Positions 8,291 through 16,917 of a stretch of DNA of 64,000 nt are shown one piece after another. Location of the stretch: contig NZ_PYAS01000011.1 of assembly GCF_003014695.1 (NCBI RefSeq), forward strand, positions 1 through 64,000, in the 5' to 3' direction. How positions within the stretch are numbered: the first letter of the stretch is position 1; the number at the start of each line of letters is the position of its first letter. This stretch comes from Dyadobacter jiangsuensis (GTDB taxonomy: Bacteria; Bacteroidota; Bacteroidia; Cytophagales; Spirosomataceae). The notes under the pieces were generated by a model that was not told the origin of the DNA, ran no database searches, and was given only the letters and a program-made list of their open reading frames with translations. The translations under genes and the position numbers were made by a program.

Positions 8291-9796
8291 TTAATATGCT
8301 GCGAACCGGCGTGCTTTCCATTTCGATGCATTTGCACTCACTTCCTCATTCTGAACAGGTTTGCTTTCCGGTAGAGTATCATTGAGCAACGCGGAGATCA
8401 GCGCTGCAAGGCCCGCGACTTCGTCATCGGTTTTTGTACTTAACAAATCCGGGTGGAAATGCCGGCCCACAAAATTGGTGTCGAAGCTGCCATTCACAAA
8501 TGCCTCGTGCTGCATCACAAAGCGGCAGAACGGAAGCGTGGTTTGCACGCCGCTGATCTGGTATTCGTCGATGGCCCTCGTCATTTTACGGATCGCCGTT
8601 TCGCGGTCTTCTCCATAGGTAATGAGCTTGGCGATCATCGGATCATAGTAGATCGGGATTTCCATGCCCTCTTCAAAACCGTCGTCTACGCGCACGCCGT
8701 TGCCGTCGGGCTTCACGTATGTGTGTAATGTGCCTATGTCGGGCAGAAAATGATTGGCTGGGTCCTCGGCATAAACCCTGATTTCGATGGCATGGCCGTG
8801 GATTTGCAAATCTTCTTGCGCAATGCGGAGCGGTTGCCCTTCCGCGATCAGGATCATTTCCTTCACCAGGTCCACGCCGGTGATCATTTCCGTCACCGGA
8901 TGCTCCACCTGCAATCGGGTATTCATTTCGAGGAAATAGAAATTCCGGTTTTCATCCATGATAAACTCCACGGTCCCTGCGCCGTAATAGTTACAGGAGC
9001 GTGCGACGTCCACCGCGCAACGCCCCATTTCTTCACGGATTTCGGGGGTGATGGAAATTGATGGCGCTTCCTCTACCACCTTCTGGTGCCGTCGTTGAAT
9101 GGAGCATTCCCTTTCGAAAAGGTGGATAATATGGCCATACTGGTCGCCCAGGACCTGGATTTCGATGTGTTTAGGCGAGGTAATGTACTTTTCGATGAAA
9201 ACGGAGCCATCCCCGAATGCCGCCTGTGCCTCGCTCACAGCGCGGTCCATCTGTTCGTCGAACTCGGCTTCATTTTCTACAACGCGCATGCCCTTTCCAC
9301 CTCCGCCGGCGCTGGCTTTAATGAGAATCGGGTAACCAATGCTGTTGGCAATGCGTTTGGCCTCATCGCGGTCGCTAATGGCGTCAGGTGTACCGGGTAC
9401 CATCGGGATATTGTATCTGGAGGCTGCTTGCTTGGCGGCCAGTTTGCTCCCCATTACCTCTATCGACTCGGGCGACGGACCTATGAAGATCAGCCCGGCT
9501 TCCTTCACTCTTTTGGCAAAGCCGGCATTTTCGGAAAGGAATCCATAGCCCGGATGGATCGCATCCACGTTCAGCTCGGCGCAGACTTTCAGGATTTTAT
9601 CAATATTTAAATACGACTCCGAAGACGGCGCTGCACCTATGCATACGGCCTCGTCGGCATAGCGCACATGGGGTGATGTGCGGTCGGCCTCGCTGAACAC
9701 GGCGACCGTCGCGATGCCCATTTCCCGGGCGGTACGCATGATTCTCAATGCAATTTCTCCCCGATTGGCGACCAGGATTTTTCGGATTTGGGGCAT
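8291..9796 (-). CDS. accC: Biotin carboxylase subunit of acetyl-CoA carboxylase
   Basis: This 501-residue protein has the biotin-carboxylase domains in order: the N-terminal ILVANRGEIALRIMRTAREM, the ATP-grasp glycine-rich loop ASAGGGGKGMR (near residue 160) and the catalytic MNTRLQVEHPVTE (near 290). The C-terminal domain is followed by about 50 extra residues compared with the 449-residue E. coli enzyme. It carboxylates the biotin carrier in the first step of fatty-acid synthesis. No accB is adjacent. A role in another biotin-dependent carboxylase (propionyl- or pyruvate-type) cannot be excluded. Confidence 0.9.
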   Translation of the reverse strand: MPQIRKILVANRGEIALRIMRTAREMGIATVAVFSEADRTSPHVRYADEAVCIGAAPSSESYLNIDKILKVCAELNVDAIHPGYGFLSENAGFAKRVKEAGLIFIGPSPESIEVMGSKLAAKQAASRYNIPMVPGTPDAISDRDEAKRIANSIGYPILIKASAGGGGKGMRVVENEAEFDEQMDRAVSEAQAAFGDGSVFIEKYITSPKHIEIQVLGDQYGHIIHLFERECSIQRRHQKVVEEAPSISITPEIREEMGRCAVDVARSCNYYGAGTVEFIMDENRNFYFLEMNTRLQVEHPVTEMITGVDLVKEMILIAEGQPLRIAQEDLQIHGHAIEIRVYAEDPANHFLPDIGTLHTYVKPDGNGVRVDDGFEEGMEIPIYYDPMIAKLITYGEDRETAIRKMTRAIDEYQISGVQTTLPFCRFVMQHEAFVNGSFDTNFVGRHFHPDLLSTKTDDEVAGLAALISALLNDTLPESKPVQNEEVSANASKWKARRFAAY

Positions 9797-9915
9797 AAAA
9801 ATGGTGGTAAGGTTTGGGATACGGCGTGCCGATTAAAGACACTCTTCCCATTAATTTACTAACTTACCGTAGGTTGCAATGACGAAGGTCTTTTTTAAGT
9901 TAAATGTAAATTTTT

Positions 9916-9923
9916 TATTTTTG
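9916..9923 (+). promoter_or_regulatory. -7 element for the alpha-oxoamine synthase gene
   Basis: TATTTTTG matches TAnnTTTG and lies 50 bp before the GTG start. No clear -33 TTG is at the right distance. Confidence 0.4.
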
Positions 9924-9972
9924 CATTTATCTAACATTTAAATCATCAGTTACCCACATAAAAAAAGAGAGA

Positions 9973-11244
9973 GTGGATATTTTCGAGAAATTGCGCAACA
10001 ACTCAGGTCCGATCGGAACGCCGGCTAAAATGCTGAACAGCCACCATTATTTTTCGTTTCCGATGCTGGAAGGAGAGCTTGGACCGCGCATGAGATTTAT
10101 GGGACGGGAAGTGCTGAACTGGAGTCTCAACAATTACCTGGGCTTGGCGAATCATCCGGAAGTTCGCAAAGCGGACGCCGACGCCGCTGCCAAATGGGGC
10201 CTCGCGTACCCGATGGGCGCAAGGATGATGTCAGGGAATTCCGTCCTTCACGAAACTTTTGAAAAGGAACTGGCGCAGTTTGTTGGTAAAACAGATGCAT
10301 TCCTCCTCAACTATGGTTACCAGGGCGTGATGTCTGCGATCGAATGTCTTTGCGACCACCGCGACGTGATCGTGTATGACGCCGAGTCGCATGCATGTCT
10401 GATCGACGGTATCCGTCTGCACAAAGCCAAGCTGGGCGAATACTACAAGTTCAACCATAACGACATGGTGAGCCTGGAAAAGAACCTGATCCGCGCGACC
10501 AAACTCGCAGAAGAGAAAGGCGGCGGCGTGTTGGTGATCACCGAGGGGGTTTTCGGAATGTCGGGTAAAGTAGGCGATCTGAAAGCCATTGCCGAACTGA
10601 AAAAGAAATACAACTTTCGTTTGCTCGTGGATGATGCACACGGTTTCGGAACCATGGGTGAAACCGGTGCCGGGGTAGGCGAGTTGCTGGGTGTTCAGGA
10701 CGAAATTGACCTGTACTTCTCCACATTCGCGAAATCGATGGCAGCGATTGGTGCGTTCATCGCTTCGAACGATCCGGAGATCATCATGTTCCTGAAATAC
10801 AACATGCGTTCGCAGACCTACGCGAAGGCACTTCCCATGCCTTATGTAGAGGGTTGCCGCAAACGTCTTGAGATGATCAAACAAATGCCGGAGTTGCGTG
10901 AGAAGCTTTGGGAAAATGTAAAAGCCATGCAGGACGGCTTGCGCGCCCGCGGATTCAATATTGGTGAAACCGAATCTCCCGTAACACCCGTGTTCCTGCA
11001 CAGCGAAGGCGGTGTTCCGGAAGTTACCCGCATGGTACGCGACTTGCGCGAGAATATGGGAGTGTTCTGTTCGATCGTAGTTTATCCGGTAGTACCGAAA
11101 GGCCAGATCATGCTTCGCATCATTCCGACGGCTTCGCATACGCTCGAAGATGTAGAATATACACTGAACGCATTCACGACGCTTGCCGATAAACTGAAAA
11201 ACCGGGTTTATCAGAGCGACGCGGTACAAGAAGTCGTGGAATAG
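9973..11244 (+). CDS. PLP-dependent alpha-oxoamine synthase (serine palmitoyltransferase / KBL / cysteate acyltransferase type)
   Basis: This 423-residue class II fold-type I enzyme has the substrate-site segment WSLNNYLGLANHPEV, the PLP-stacking region YDAESHACLIDG, the PLP aspartate motif LLVDDAHGFGTMGETG and the Schiff-base lysine K254 in STFAKSMAAIG. Such enzymes condense an amino acid with an acyl-thioester. In Bacteroidota the candidates are the first step of sphingolipid synthesis (serine) or of sulfonolipid synthesis (cysteate). The subfamily is not settled by eye. The start is a GTG, giving an N-terminus that matches related proteins. It is a single gene with its own promoter and terminator. 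Confidence 0.8.
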   Translation: MDIFEKLRNNSGPIGTPAKMLNSHHYFSFPMLEGELGPRMRFMGREVLNWSLNNYLGLANHPEVRKADADAAAKWGLAYPMGARMMSGNSVLHETFEKELAQFVGKTDAFLLNYGYQGVMSAIECLCDHRDVIVYDAESHACLIDGIRLHKAKLGEYYKFNHNDMVSLEKNLIRATKLAEEKGGGVLVITEGVFGMSGKVGDLKAIAELKKKYNFRLLVDDAHGFGTMGETGAGVGELLGVQDEIDLYFSTFAKSMAAIGAFIASNDPEIIMFLKYNMRSQTYAKALPMPYVEGCRKRLEMIKQMPELREKLWENVKAMQDGLRARGFNIGETESPVTPVFLHSEGGVPEVTRMVRDLRENMGVFCSIVVYPVVPKGQIMLRIIPTASHTLEDVEYTLNAFTTLADKLKNRVYQSDAVQEVVE

Positions 11245-11270
11245 TTATTAAAACCGCTTTTTTTGCATGC

Positions 11271-11302
11271 AGAGGGCTTTTTTTGAAAGAGCCCTCTTTT
11301 TT
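11271..11302 (+). terminator. Rho-independent terminator
   Basis: AGAGGGCT pairs with AGCCCTCT around an 11-base loop and is followed by six T residues. It lies 26 bp after the oxoamine synthase stop. Confidence 0.85.
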
Positions 11303-11505
11303 ATTTACTATCGGACAATAAAACTTGACATGCGTAACTGATTGTTATTGAGTGATTTATGCTGATTTAGGTATTTAATTGTATTTTAGAAGTGTTTTTT
11401 TTTGTTTTTTGGGTTGCTTAAATGGTTTTAATTACTAAATTTCGGTCAAAACATGCGTTTTTAGCGTGTGAGAGGCATTTTTTAAAACTAAAAAACAAAG
11501 AAAAC

Positions 11506-11688
11506 ATGGCAAGATTCGATGAAGTAAAGGACTTGATTCTTTCACTGGAGGGCGATTTCGATAAGTTCTATAACAAAGGCAACCAGGCTGCCGGAACTCG
11601 TGTACGTAAAGGCATGCAGGATCTGAAAACGTTGGCTCAGGATATTCGCGCAGAAGTTCAGAACAAGAAGAACGAAGGCGAAAAATAA
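11506..11688 (+). CDS. Histone H1-like DNA-associated protein (Hc1 family)
   Basis: This is a 60-residue basic, helical protein matching the short Bacteroidota 'histone H1' family (KGNQAAGTRVRKGMQDLKTL is its most conserved stretch). The family is related to the chlamydial Hc1 protein, which compacts DNA; the role here is inferred. The start is set at 11506, where the conserved N-terminus begins. The in-frame extension back to 11422 runs through AT-rich, non-conserved sequence. About 200 bp of AT-rich, T-tract-rich DNA precedes it, with no clear consensus promoter. Confidence 0.82.
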   Translation: MARFDEVKDLILSLEGDFDKFYNKGNQAAGTRVRKGMQDLKTLAQDIRAEVQNKKNEGEK

Positions 11689-11711
11689 CGAAGCACACGG
11701 AAGATTTTTCG

Positions 11712-11742
11712 AAGCCCCGGCGATCATCGCCGGGGCTTTTCC
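11712..11742. terminator. Bidirectional terminator between histone-like and MaoC genes
   Basis: AAGCCCCGGCGA pairs perfectly with TCGCCGGGGCTT around a 3-base loop, with T-rich runs on both sides. It serves the two convergent genes. Confidence 0.85.
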
Positions 11743-11746
11743 TTTT

Positions 11747-12160
11747 TTAGAATTTCTCCTCGTTCACCATCGTGGCGACACCACGGACGGCGATCTTTTT
11801 GGTAGTGGCGTCGTAAATCTCGGTGGAGATTTCGGCGATATGCTTGGCCGGGTTGATAGAGACGATCTTGAAAACGGCGCGATACTCCGTTTCGACGTAC
11901 ATCGGGCGCAGAAACTCTACGGTTTGTTTCAGATAAATGGAACCGAAACCAGGAAATTGGGTGCCCAATACCTTTGTGAAAACCGTAATCCCCAGCATTC
12001 CGTGGATGATTGGCTTCTTGAACTGCGTAGTGGCAGCGAATTCGGCATCCAGGTGCACAGGATTGTTATCGCCGGTCAGGTCGGCGAATGCCTGTACTTG
12101 CTCCTGCGTGAATTTGAAAAGATGGTCGAACGTTGCGTCGACAACAGGTTCTATTTGCAT
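11747..12160 (-). CDS. MaoC-family (R)-specific enoyl-CoA hydratase-like protein
   Basis: This 137-residue single hot-dog domain has the MaoC/PhaJ hydratase motif FADLTGDNNPVHLD (catalytic Asp and His), then PIIHGMLG. Members hydrate trans-2-enoyl-CoA to (R)-3-hydroxyacyl-CoA in fatty-acid or PHA metabolism. The substrate range is unknown. The start is placed at the ATG at 12160, where homology begins; an upstream in-frame codon would add 17 unlikely residues. Confidence 0.85.
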   Translation of the reverse strand: MQIEPVVDATFDHLFKFTQEQVQAFADLTGDNNPVHLDAEFAATTQFKKPIIHGMLGITVFTKVLGTQFPGFGSIYLKQTVEFLRPMYVETEYRAVFKIVSINPAKHIAEISTEIYDATTKKIAVRGVATMVNEEKF

Positions 12161-12208
12161 AAATGGGTCATTTACTTGGAATGGAATTTCAAAAATACAT
12201 CTAAAACG

Positions 12209-12236
12209 CAAAAAGCCGCCTGGCGGTAGGCGGCTT
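12209..12236 (-). terminator. Terminator downstream of the HPF gene
   Basis: AAGCCGCCT and AGGCGGCTT form a 9-bp stem with a 6-base loop. On the minus strand a T tract follows. Confidence 0.8.
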
Positions 12237-12259
12237 CTTGCTTCAAGTTGAACGCTGGT

Positions 12260-12637
12260 CTATTCTTCCATGTCTTCGGCCAGCACGACTACCCCGTTGT
12301 CTTCGGAGAGTCCGTCAAGGCCTTTCGCGGCCCTGGCATTGTTCCTTTTATTTTTGAATTTTTTAACCTGCATTTTCAGGGTATCTATTGCTAAATCGGT
12401 TGCTTCTTCAAAGGTGGTTCCCTGCTCCCTCACAAACATCGTCCCGCCGGGCACATAGAGCTTCACTTCAAGGAGTTTGGTATGCAACTTGGTGTTTTCA
12501 TTCCTGTCGAGCTTAAGGAATACCTCTCCACTGGTGATCCGGTCATAGAACGTATCCAGTTTATCCAATTTTTGTTGAATGAATGTCAACAATTTGGGAT
12601 CGGCATCAAAGTGAATTGCTTGCATCTGCAGTCTCAT
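12260..12637 (-). CDS. hpf: Ribosome hibernation-promoting factor (short HPF/RaiA family)
   Basis: This protein of about 125 residues has the family pattern MQAIHFDADPKLLTFIQQKL, then a GEVFLKLD strand and a basic helix (DTLKMQVKKFKNKRNN). It has the S30AE domain only, without the long-HPF dimerisation domain, so it would act in 70S inactivation or 100S formation in stationary phase. Three candidate starts exist: GTG 12643, ATG 12637 and ATG 12625. The one at 12637 best fits relatives. The C-terminus is acidic. Confidence 0.88.
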   Translation of the reverse strand: MRLQMQAIHFDADPKLLTFIQQKLDKLDTFYDRITSGEVFLKLDRNENTKLHTKLLEVKLYVPGGTMFVREQGTTFEEATDLAIDTLKMQVKKFKNKRNNARAAKGLDGLSEDNGVVVLAEDMEE

Positions 12638-12817
12638 AAGCACACATCATTTTAAAGTAAAACATATTTCCAACCGCTTTCCAGATCTTCATGCCGGAGG
12701 TTTATTCATCTTCGGATAGTTATAAAAACGCGTGCTATCCGGGCTGATCTCCTGGTTGAATCTGCCTTAACGGTAGATTAAATAAAAGGAAATATTAAGT
12801 TAATGTCAAGTAATAAC

Positions 12818-12858
12818 CGTGGTTTTTAAGGCACATTTATTTGCCTCTAAAAACCACG
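12818..12858. terminator. Long hairpin, probable terminator of the DUF4286 gene
   Basis: CGTGGTTTTTA pairs with TAAAAACCACG, with a further GGC/GCC pair inside. It ends 10 bp before the DUF4286 stop codon. No strong T run follows on the minus strand, so it may act by stem stability or in both directions. Confidence 0.5.
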
Positions 12859-12868
12859 TATACTGGCA

Positions 12869-13171
12869 TTACGCTTCTTCCAAAAGTGTCCTGAAAGAGA
12901 CATATTGCCCGTTGAAAAGCTCATGATGGCGCTCCTGTATGGTCGGCTGAAAGTGGGTTTGATACGCCAGAAAATCTTCCATCGTCCTGAATTTAAACTG
13001 GGTAGTGTAGGTCGAACCTTCGTTCTCGATCTCGGTCAGGAGCCGCAGCAGCTTGCATTCCAGCGGCAGTTCCGTCGCACTGATTTCCGGGATATACACC
13101 GATTTCATATAATGCAGCCAATCTTTTTCGGCCTGGTAACTGATATTGACTGTGATGTTATAGACGATCAT
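12869..13171 (-). CDS. DUF4286 family protein
   Basis: This 100-residue cytoplasmic protein matches the Bacteroidota DUF4286 family. Its start MIVYNITVNI is followed by the two-part pattern LLRLLTEIENEGSTYTTQF and HHELFNGQYVSFRTLLEE. The predicted fold is a small ferredoxin-like (dimeric alpha/beta barrel-like) domain. No biochemical role is established. It is divergent from the membrane protein gene at 13240. Confidence 0.8.
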   Translation of the reverse strand: MIVYNITVNISYQAEKDWLHYMKSVYIPEISATELPLECKLLRLLTEIENEGSTYTTQFKFRTMEDFLAYQTHFQPTIQERHHELFNGQYVSFRTLLEEA

Positions 13172-13196
13172 TTTATAAAAATTTATGTTTGCGAGT

Positions 13197-13204
13197 TACA
13201 TTTG
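13197..13204 (+). promoter_or_regulatory. -7 element for the membrane protein at 13240
   Basis: TACATTTG fits TAnnTTTG and lies 35 bp upstream of the ATG. A second match, TATGTTTG, lies at 13184-13191. Confidence 0.45.
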
Positions 13205-13239
13205 CATGCATATACTTATTCACCGTAACCAGTATTATC

Positions 13240-13659
13240 ATGAATATTCTTCTACACGCCCATTCGGGCCTCCGTTATGTGGTGTTAGGACTTTTGATTG
13301 CAGCGATTTTCACAGCCTACTCCAACTGGCAGAAGGGCAGCCAGGGCGACAGCAAGCTGTACCTCTTTACCCTCATCGCCACCCACACCCAGTTGTTGAT
13401 CGGACTGGTGCTGTATTTCATGAGCTCCAAAGTTAACTTCGATCTGATCAGCGAGAAAGTTTTTCGTTTTTATTCGATAGAACACGTATTCATGATGCTG
13501 ATCGCCATCGTGCTCATTACTGTGGGAAGAGTACGGTCGAAGAAGCTATCCGGCGCCGACAAGCACCGGACGGTGTTATATTTCTATGCATTGGCGTTGA
13601 TTATTATCCTGGTGGCTATCCCCTGGCCTTTCCGTAACCTGGGATCGGGATGGTTCTGA
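13240..13659 (+). CDS. Small four-helix membrane protein, cytochrome b-like
   Basis: This 139-residue protein has four hydrophobic segments (about residues 10-28, 45-65, 78-98 and 115-133). Histidines sit near helix ends (NILLHAHSGLRYV, ATHTQLLIG, IEHVFMM), so haem binding is possible. It resembles a conserved Bacteroidota family often labelled cytochrome B. I cannot confirm the haem ligands. The ATG at 13240 is chosen because the conserved N-terminus starts there. Confidence 0.72.
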   Translation: MNILLHAHSGLRYVVLGLLIAAIFTAYSNWQKGSQGDSKLYLFTLIATHTQLLIGLVLYFMSSKVNFDLISEKVFRFYSIEHVFMMLIAIVLITVGRVRSKKLSGADKHRTVLYFYALALIIILVAIPWPFRNLGSGWF

Positions 13660-13684
13660 TTTGACCGCCGACGACCGACCGCTG

Positions 13685-13725
13685 ACCGCCGATCACTTGT
13701 GTGTAATGCACAAGTGATCGGCGGT
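13685..13725. repeat. Perfect 17-bp inverted repeat, REP-like or terminator
   Basis: ACCGCCGATCACTTGTG and CACAAGTGATCGGCGGT pair perfectly around a 7-base loop. They are flanked by further GACCG/CGGTC repeats (13662-13740). The element sits between convergent genes and lacks T runs, so it is more like an extragenic palindrome than a standard terminator. Confidence 0.7.
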
Positions 13726-13760
13726 CGGCCGTTAGTGGTCAGCCGTCGCGGCGAAGCCGC

Positions 13761-14633
13761 TCATCCGAACAGATCGCTCGACAAATATCGGTCCCCGCGG
13801 TCGCAGATGATGAAGACGATCACCCCTTCTTTCAGTTCCTTCGCCAGTTGAATGGCCCCCCAGGCAGCACCTCCGCTGCTCATTCCGGCAAAAATAGCCT
13901 CTTCGTTGGCCAGGCGCCGGGTAGTAAGCGTGGCATCCTCCTGCGACACTTCGATCACGCGGTCCACGCGCTCTTTTTCAAATATTTTGGGAAGATATTC
14001 CACCGGCCATTTGCGGATGCCGGGGATACTCGAACCGTCGTTGGGCTGGCAGCCGACGATCTGGATATTACTGTTTTGTTCTTTCAAATAGCGCGAAACG
14101 CCCATAATGGTACCCGTAGTGCCCATCGATGATACGAAATGCGTAATCTGCTGGTCGGTATCGCGGTAAATTTCCGGTCCTGTGGTGCGGTAATGCGCTT
14201 TCCAGTTATCGGGGTTGGCAAATTGATTGAGCATGAAATAGTCACCTGCCGCAGCCTTTTCTTCGGCCAGATCGCGGGCACTTTCCATGGTTTCGGTGAG
14301 GATCACTTTTGCCCCGAATGCTTCCATCGTGAGCACGCGCTCGCGGGTGGAGCTCTGCGGCATCAGCAATTCTATTTCAAGGTCAAAAAGCCGTGCTATC
14401 ATGGCCAGCGCGATGCCGGTATTGCCGCTGGTGGCTTCTACGAGCTTCATACCGGGCTTCACTTCGCCGCGTTCAAGCGCGCCTTTGATCATGCTGTATG
14501 CCGCGCGGTCTTTCACGCTGCCGCCGGGATTGTTGCCTTCCAGCTTGCCGAATATGCGGACGTTGGGATTGGGGTTAACTCTTCGTAATTCAACCAGGGG
14601 TGTATTGCCTACCAGATCCAGTAATGATGACAT
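13761..14633 (-). CDS. cysM: Cysteine synthase B
   Basis: This 290-residue protein carries the PLP lysine K41 in GNNPGGSVKDRAAY, the substrate loop EATSGNTGIALAM and the PLP phosphate loop SSMGTTGTIMG. The length and the GIRKWPVEYLP region favour CysM over CysK. It makes cysteine from O-acetylserine with sulfide or thiosulfate. It has its own promoter about 180 bp upstream. Confidence 0.93.
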   Translation of the reverse strand: MSSLLDLVGNTPLVELRRVNPNPNVRIFGKLEGNNPGGSVKDRAAYSMIKGALERGEVKPGMKLVEATSGNTGIALAMIARLFDLEIELLMPQSSTRERVLTMEAFGAKVILTETMESARDLAEEKAAAGDYFMLNQFANPDNWKAHYRTTGPEIYRDTDQQITHFVSSMGTTGTIMGVSRYLKEQNSNIQIVGCQPNDGSSIPGIRKWPVEYLPKIFEKERVDRVIEVSQEDATLTTRRLANEEAIFAGMSSGGAAWGAIQLAKELKEGVIVFIICDRGDRYLSSDLFG

Positions 14634-14815
14634 GGTGAAAATTCGTGATGTTGTGATTCAAAAAAGGTACGTGTATCAAGAGTTATCGACCGGGCGACCT
14701 CTTTGTGCAAGCGTAAATCAACAACATCGAACGATCCGAAAGAATGCCCGACGGGATGAAAAAGTAGAAAACTTGGTAGTTGAAAGCATATTTACCCTAT
14801 GAAACTAGTGGGATG

Positions 14816-14850
14816 CAAATATACCATATTATTTATGGGGTTTCGGCAAA
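14816..14850 (-). promoter_or_regulatory. Promoter for cysM
   Basis: On the minus strand TTTG (14847-14850) is 23 bp from TATATTTG (14816-14823). It overlaps the end of the upstream lipase-like gene and implies a leader of about 175 bases. Confidence 0.4.
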
Positions 14851-16044
14851 AAATGCCTGGGTACCCAGCAGGAATGGCAGGATTGAGCTGCTATGTGTGC
14901 CATCGGTAACCTTGATAAACGTCACATTGGTGGCGCCCAGCTTTTGCATGGCATTGTAGGCATTTTCGGAGTTGAAAAAAAACACCAGCGGGTCTTTAGT
15001 GCCGTGGTAGAGCTGTGTCGGGGTTTTGGGTTTGAAATTGTAAACGTCGTTATCGGCAATGGCATCGATGAAACCCTTATCTGTCCCGTCGTTGAGCGCT
15101 TTTTTGAATGAGTCGTTCAAGGCCAGGTGGAAGCTCTCTGCAATGGAGACATTTCTTCCCGACGCGGCTATTTTAGAGGCATACTTTTCCGTGAAGTAAT
15201 ACGAAGCCGGTTTGTTGAGCTTATAAATATTGTCGTACGTAAGCAAAACCCAGAGATAAAGCGAATTGTACCCCGCAATGCCATCTGTTTTATCATTGAT
15301 GATATGCTTCATAAATGCGGTCTTGTCGTAAGCGCCGGCCCCGCAGCTGGATGCCCGCAGGTTAAATTCCGACGAGGCTTCTTCTTCGATCTTCCGTTGG
15401 AGGGACATCGTTGCAAACCCGCCTTCTGAATAGCCGGCGACATACAGTTTTTCGTCCCATTTGATCTCCGTTTGACCCCTCAGATATTCTTTCGCAGCTC
15501 TTAACATGTCCAATGATGCCGAAGCAAGGCTCGCGCGGTGCTCGTATGGGTGCGGGAGATTGTCGGAAGCACCATAGCCAATGTAGTCCGGGTAAGCGAT
15601 AATGTAGCCCATCGACCCGAATAGCGATCCGAAAGAGGAGCCCTCCGATCCGTCCCTAAAAAGAGATGGCGCGTCGCCGATGTCGGTGATGGTACCGTGC
15701 TGCACGCTGATCATGGATACCGGGTTGCTTGTTACCGGAACGATTAGTGCCCCCGAAGCGGTAATATCCGTCCCGTCGGTGTTTTTGGTTTTATAAGTGA
15801 TCTTGTAGACTTTGATATCGTTCTTAACGTATGCCGTCACCAACCCCGACAAGCTCCCCGTCTTTTGAATGATCTGCGCCTTGCTGAGGGAAGTAATAGG
15901 AGTACTTTCCTTTAAATAGACATTCTCCTCGGTAGGCGGTACCAGTTTGGTATCATCATCCTTACACGAGTTGAGGATCAGCAGGCTCCAAATGAGCAGG
16001 TAGCCAAGGTATCGAAATGAAAGGGAAGGGGTAGATTTTTGCAT
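14833..16044 (-). CDS. Secreted lipase-like alpha/beta hydrolase, lipoprotein
   Basis: This 403-residue protein has a lipoprotein signal (LLILNSCKDDD, with Cys near residue 27 followed by acidic residues, the Bacteroidota surface-export style). The hydrolase domain has the oxyanion-region VQHGT, YPDYIGYGASD, the nucleophile elbow VAGYSEGGFA, and LYHGTKDPLVF with a C-terminal DGTHSS for the acid and histidine. It resembles secretory (LIP-type) lipases and fungal-like triacylglycerol lipases. The substrate is unknown. A terminator separates it from the upstream hydrolase. Confidence 0.8.
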   Translation of the reverse strand: MQKSTPSLSFRYLGYLLIWSLLILNSCKDDDTKLVPPTEENVYLKESTPITSLSKAQIIQKTGSLSGLVTAYVKNDIKVYKITYKTKNTDGTDITASGALIVPVTSNPVSMISVQHGTITDIGDAPSLFRDGSEGSSFGSLFGSMGYIIAYPDYIGYGASDNLPHPYEHRASLASASLDMLRAAKEYLRGQTEIKWDEKLYVAGYSEGGFATMSLQRKIEEEASSEFNLRASSCGAGAYDKTAFMKHIINDKTDGIAGYNSLYLWVLLTYDNIYKLNKPASYYFTEKYASKIAASGRNVSIAESFHLALNDSFKKALNDGTDKGFIDAIADNDVYNFKPKTPTQLYHGTKDPLVFFFNSENAYNAMQKLGATNVTFIKVTDGTHSSSILPFLLGTQAFFAETP

Positions 16045-16055
16045 AGCTAAAAGAT

Positions 16056-16102
16056 AAACAGGCCATTAGTATATTACTGGTAACGCATAATGGCCTGTTT
16101 TT
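16056..16102. terminator. Terminator between the two hydrolase genes
   Basis: AAACAGGCCATTA pairs with TAATGGCCTGTTT (13 bp) around a 19-base loop, with T-rich sequence on both sides. It terminates the minus-strand gene at 16119. Confidence 0.75.
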
Positions 16103-16118
16103 GATGATAATTCTTCCG

Positions 16119-16850
16119 TTAAATTTTACTCATATACCAGTTAATCATCCTGGCGGTAGCATCAGGTCGCTCCACCATACCCATATGACCGGCCTCGGCG
16201 AAGATCAGCGGGTAGCTCTTTTTCGGGAATTCGGCGAGCTCGATGACGCTCTCGAAGGGAATCAGCTTGTCCTGCATGCCAATGATGAATAGTACCGGAA
16301 ATGGCAAGCTGGCCAGCACAGCGGTGCGGTCGGGACGGTTGCGCATGGCAGTAATACCGGCGATCAACGCTTCGGCGGGGAGTTTGCCGAAATGCGCAAT
16401 ATGTTCTTTGATACGCTCGGGATAAAGCTCTTTGTAGCGGTCACCGAAAAGGTTTGCGGCCGTACTTTTTACAAACGACTCCGTGCCGTAGGTCCGCAGG
16501 AGTTCAATCATCTGGCCACGCTGATGCTTTTTCGCGTCGTCGTCGGCGTAGGCTGTGGAATGGAAAAGCCCGAAACCTTCGAGCATGTCCATGTATTTTT
16601 CGGCGAATGCCAGGGAAATATAGCCGCCCATCGAATGGCCGATCAGCGTACATTTCTGAATGTTGGCGTTGGTCAGGAAGCGATGCAGTTCGTCTGCATA
16701 TTCCTCTACGGTCTGGCAGGAAGTGAAGAGCGAAATGTTCGGTCTTACTACCGTGTGAGTGTCATTGATTGCAGCGTCGAGGCTGTCCCAAATCGTGTCA
16801 TCTATGCCATGACCATGTAGTAATACCAAAGTTTTCCGGTGTAGATTCAT
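16119..16850 (-). CDS. Alpha/beta-fold hydrolase
   Basis: This 243-residue cytoplasmic protein shows the oxyanion motif LLHGHGIDDTIWD, the nucleophile elbow IGHSMGGY, the acid GMQDKLIPF and the base EAGHMGMVE, so the Ser-Asp-His triad is complete. It resembles 3-oxoadipate enol-lactonase and BioH-type esterases, but no specific substrate can be assigned. The start is taken at the second Met (16850), since four extra residues upstream add nothing. Confidence 0.83.
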   Translation of the reverse strand: MNLHRKTLVLLHGHGIDDTIWDSLDAAINDTHTVVRPNISLFTSCQTVEEYADELHRFLTNANIQKCTLIGHSMGGYISLAFAEKYMDMLEGFGLFHSTAYADDDAKKHQRGQMIELLRTYGTESFVKSTAANLFGDRYKELYPERIKEHIAHFGKLPAEALIAGITAMRNRPDRTAVLASLPFPVLFIIGMQDKLIPFESVIELAEFPKKSYPLIFAEAGHMGMVERPDATARMINWYMSKI

Positions 16851-16917
16851 ATAGATTTGCATTCAAGGTTGAGAACTTGTTTGCCTAAATATACTAAACC
16901 TTCGACCGTTTGCGGCC

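Noticed and set aside
10231..11229. 332-codon minus-strand open frame
   Set aside because: It is the antisense shadow of the alpha-oxoamine synthase gene, rich in His and Arg in the way such shadows are.
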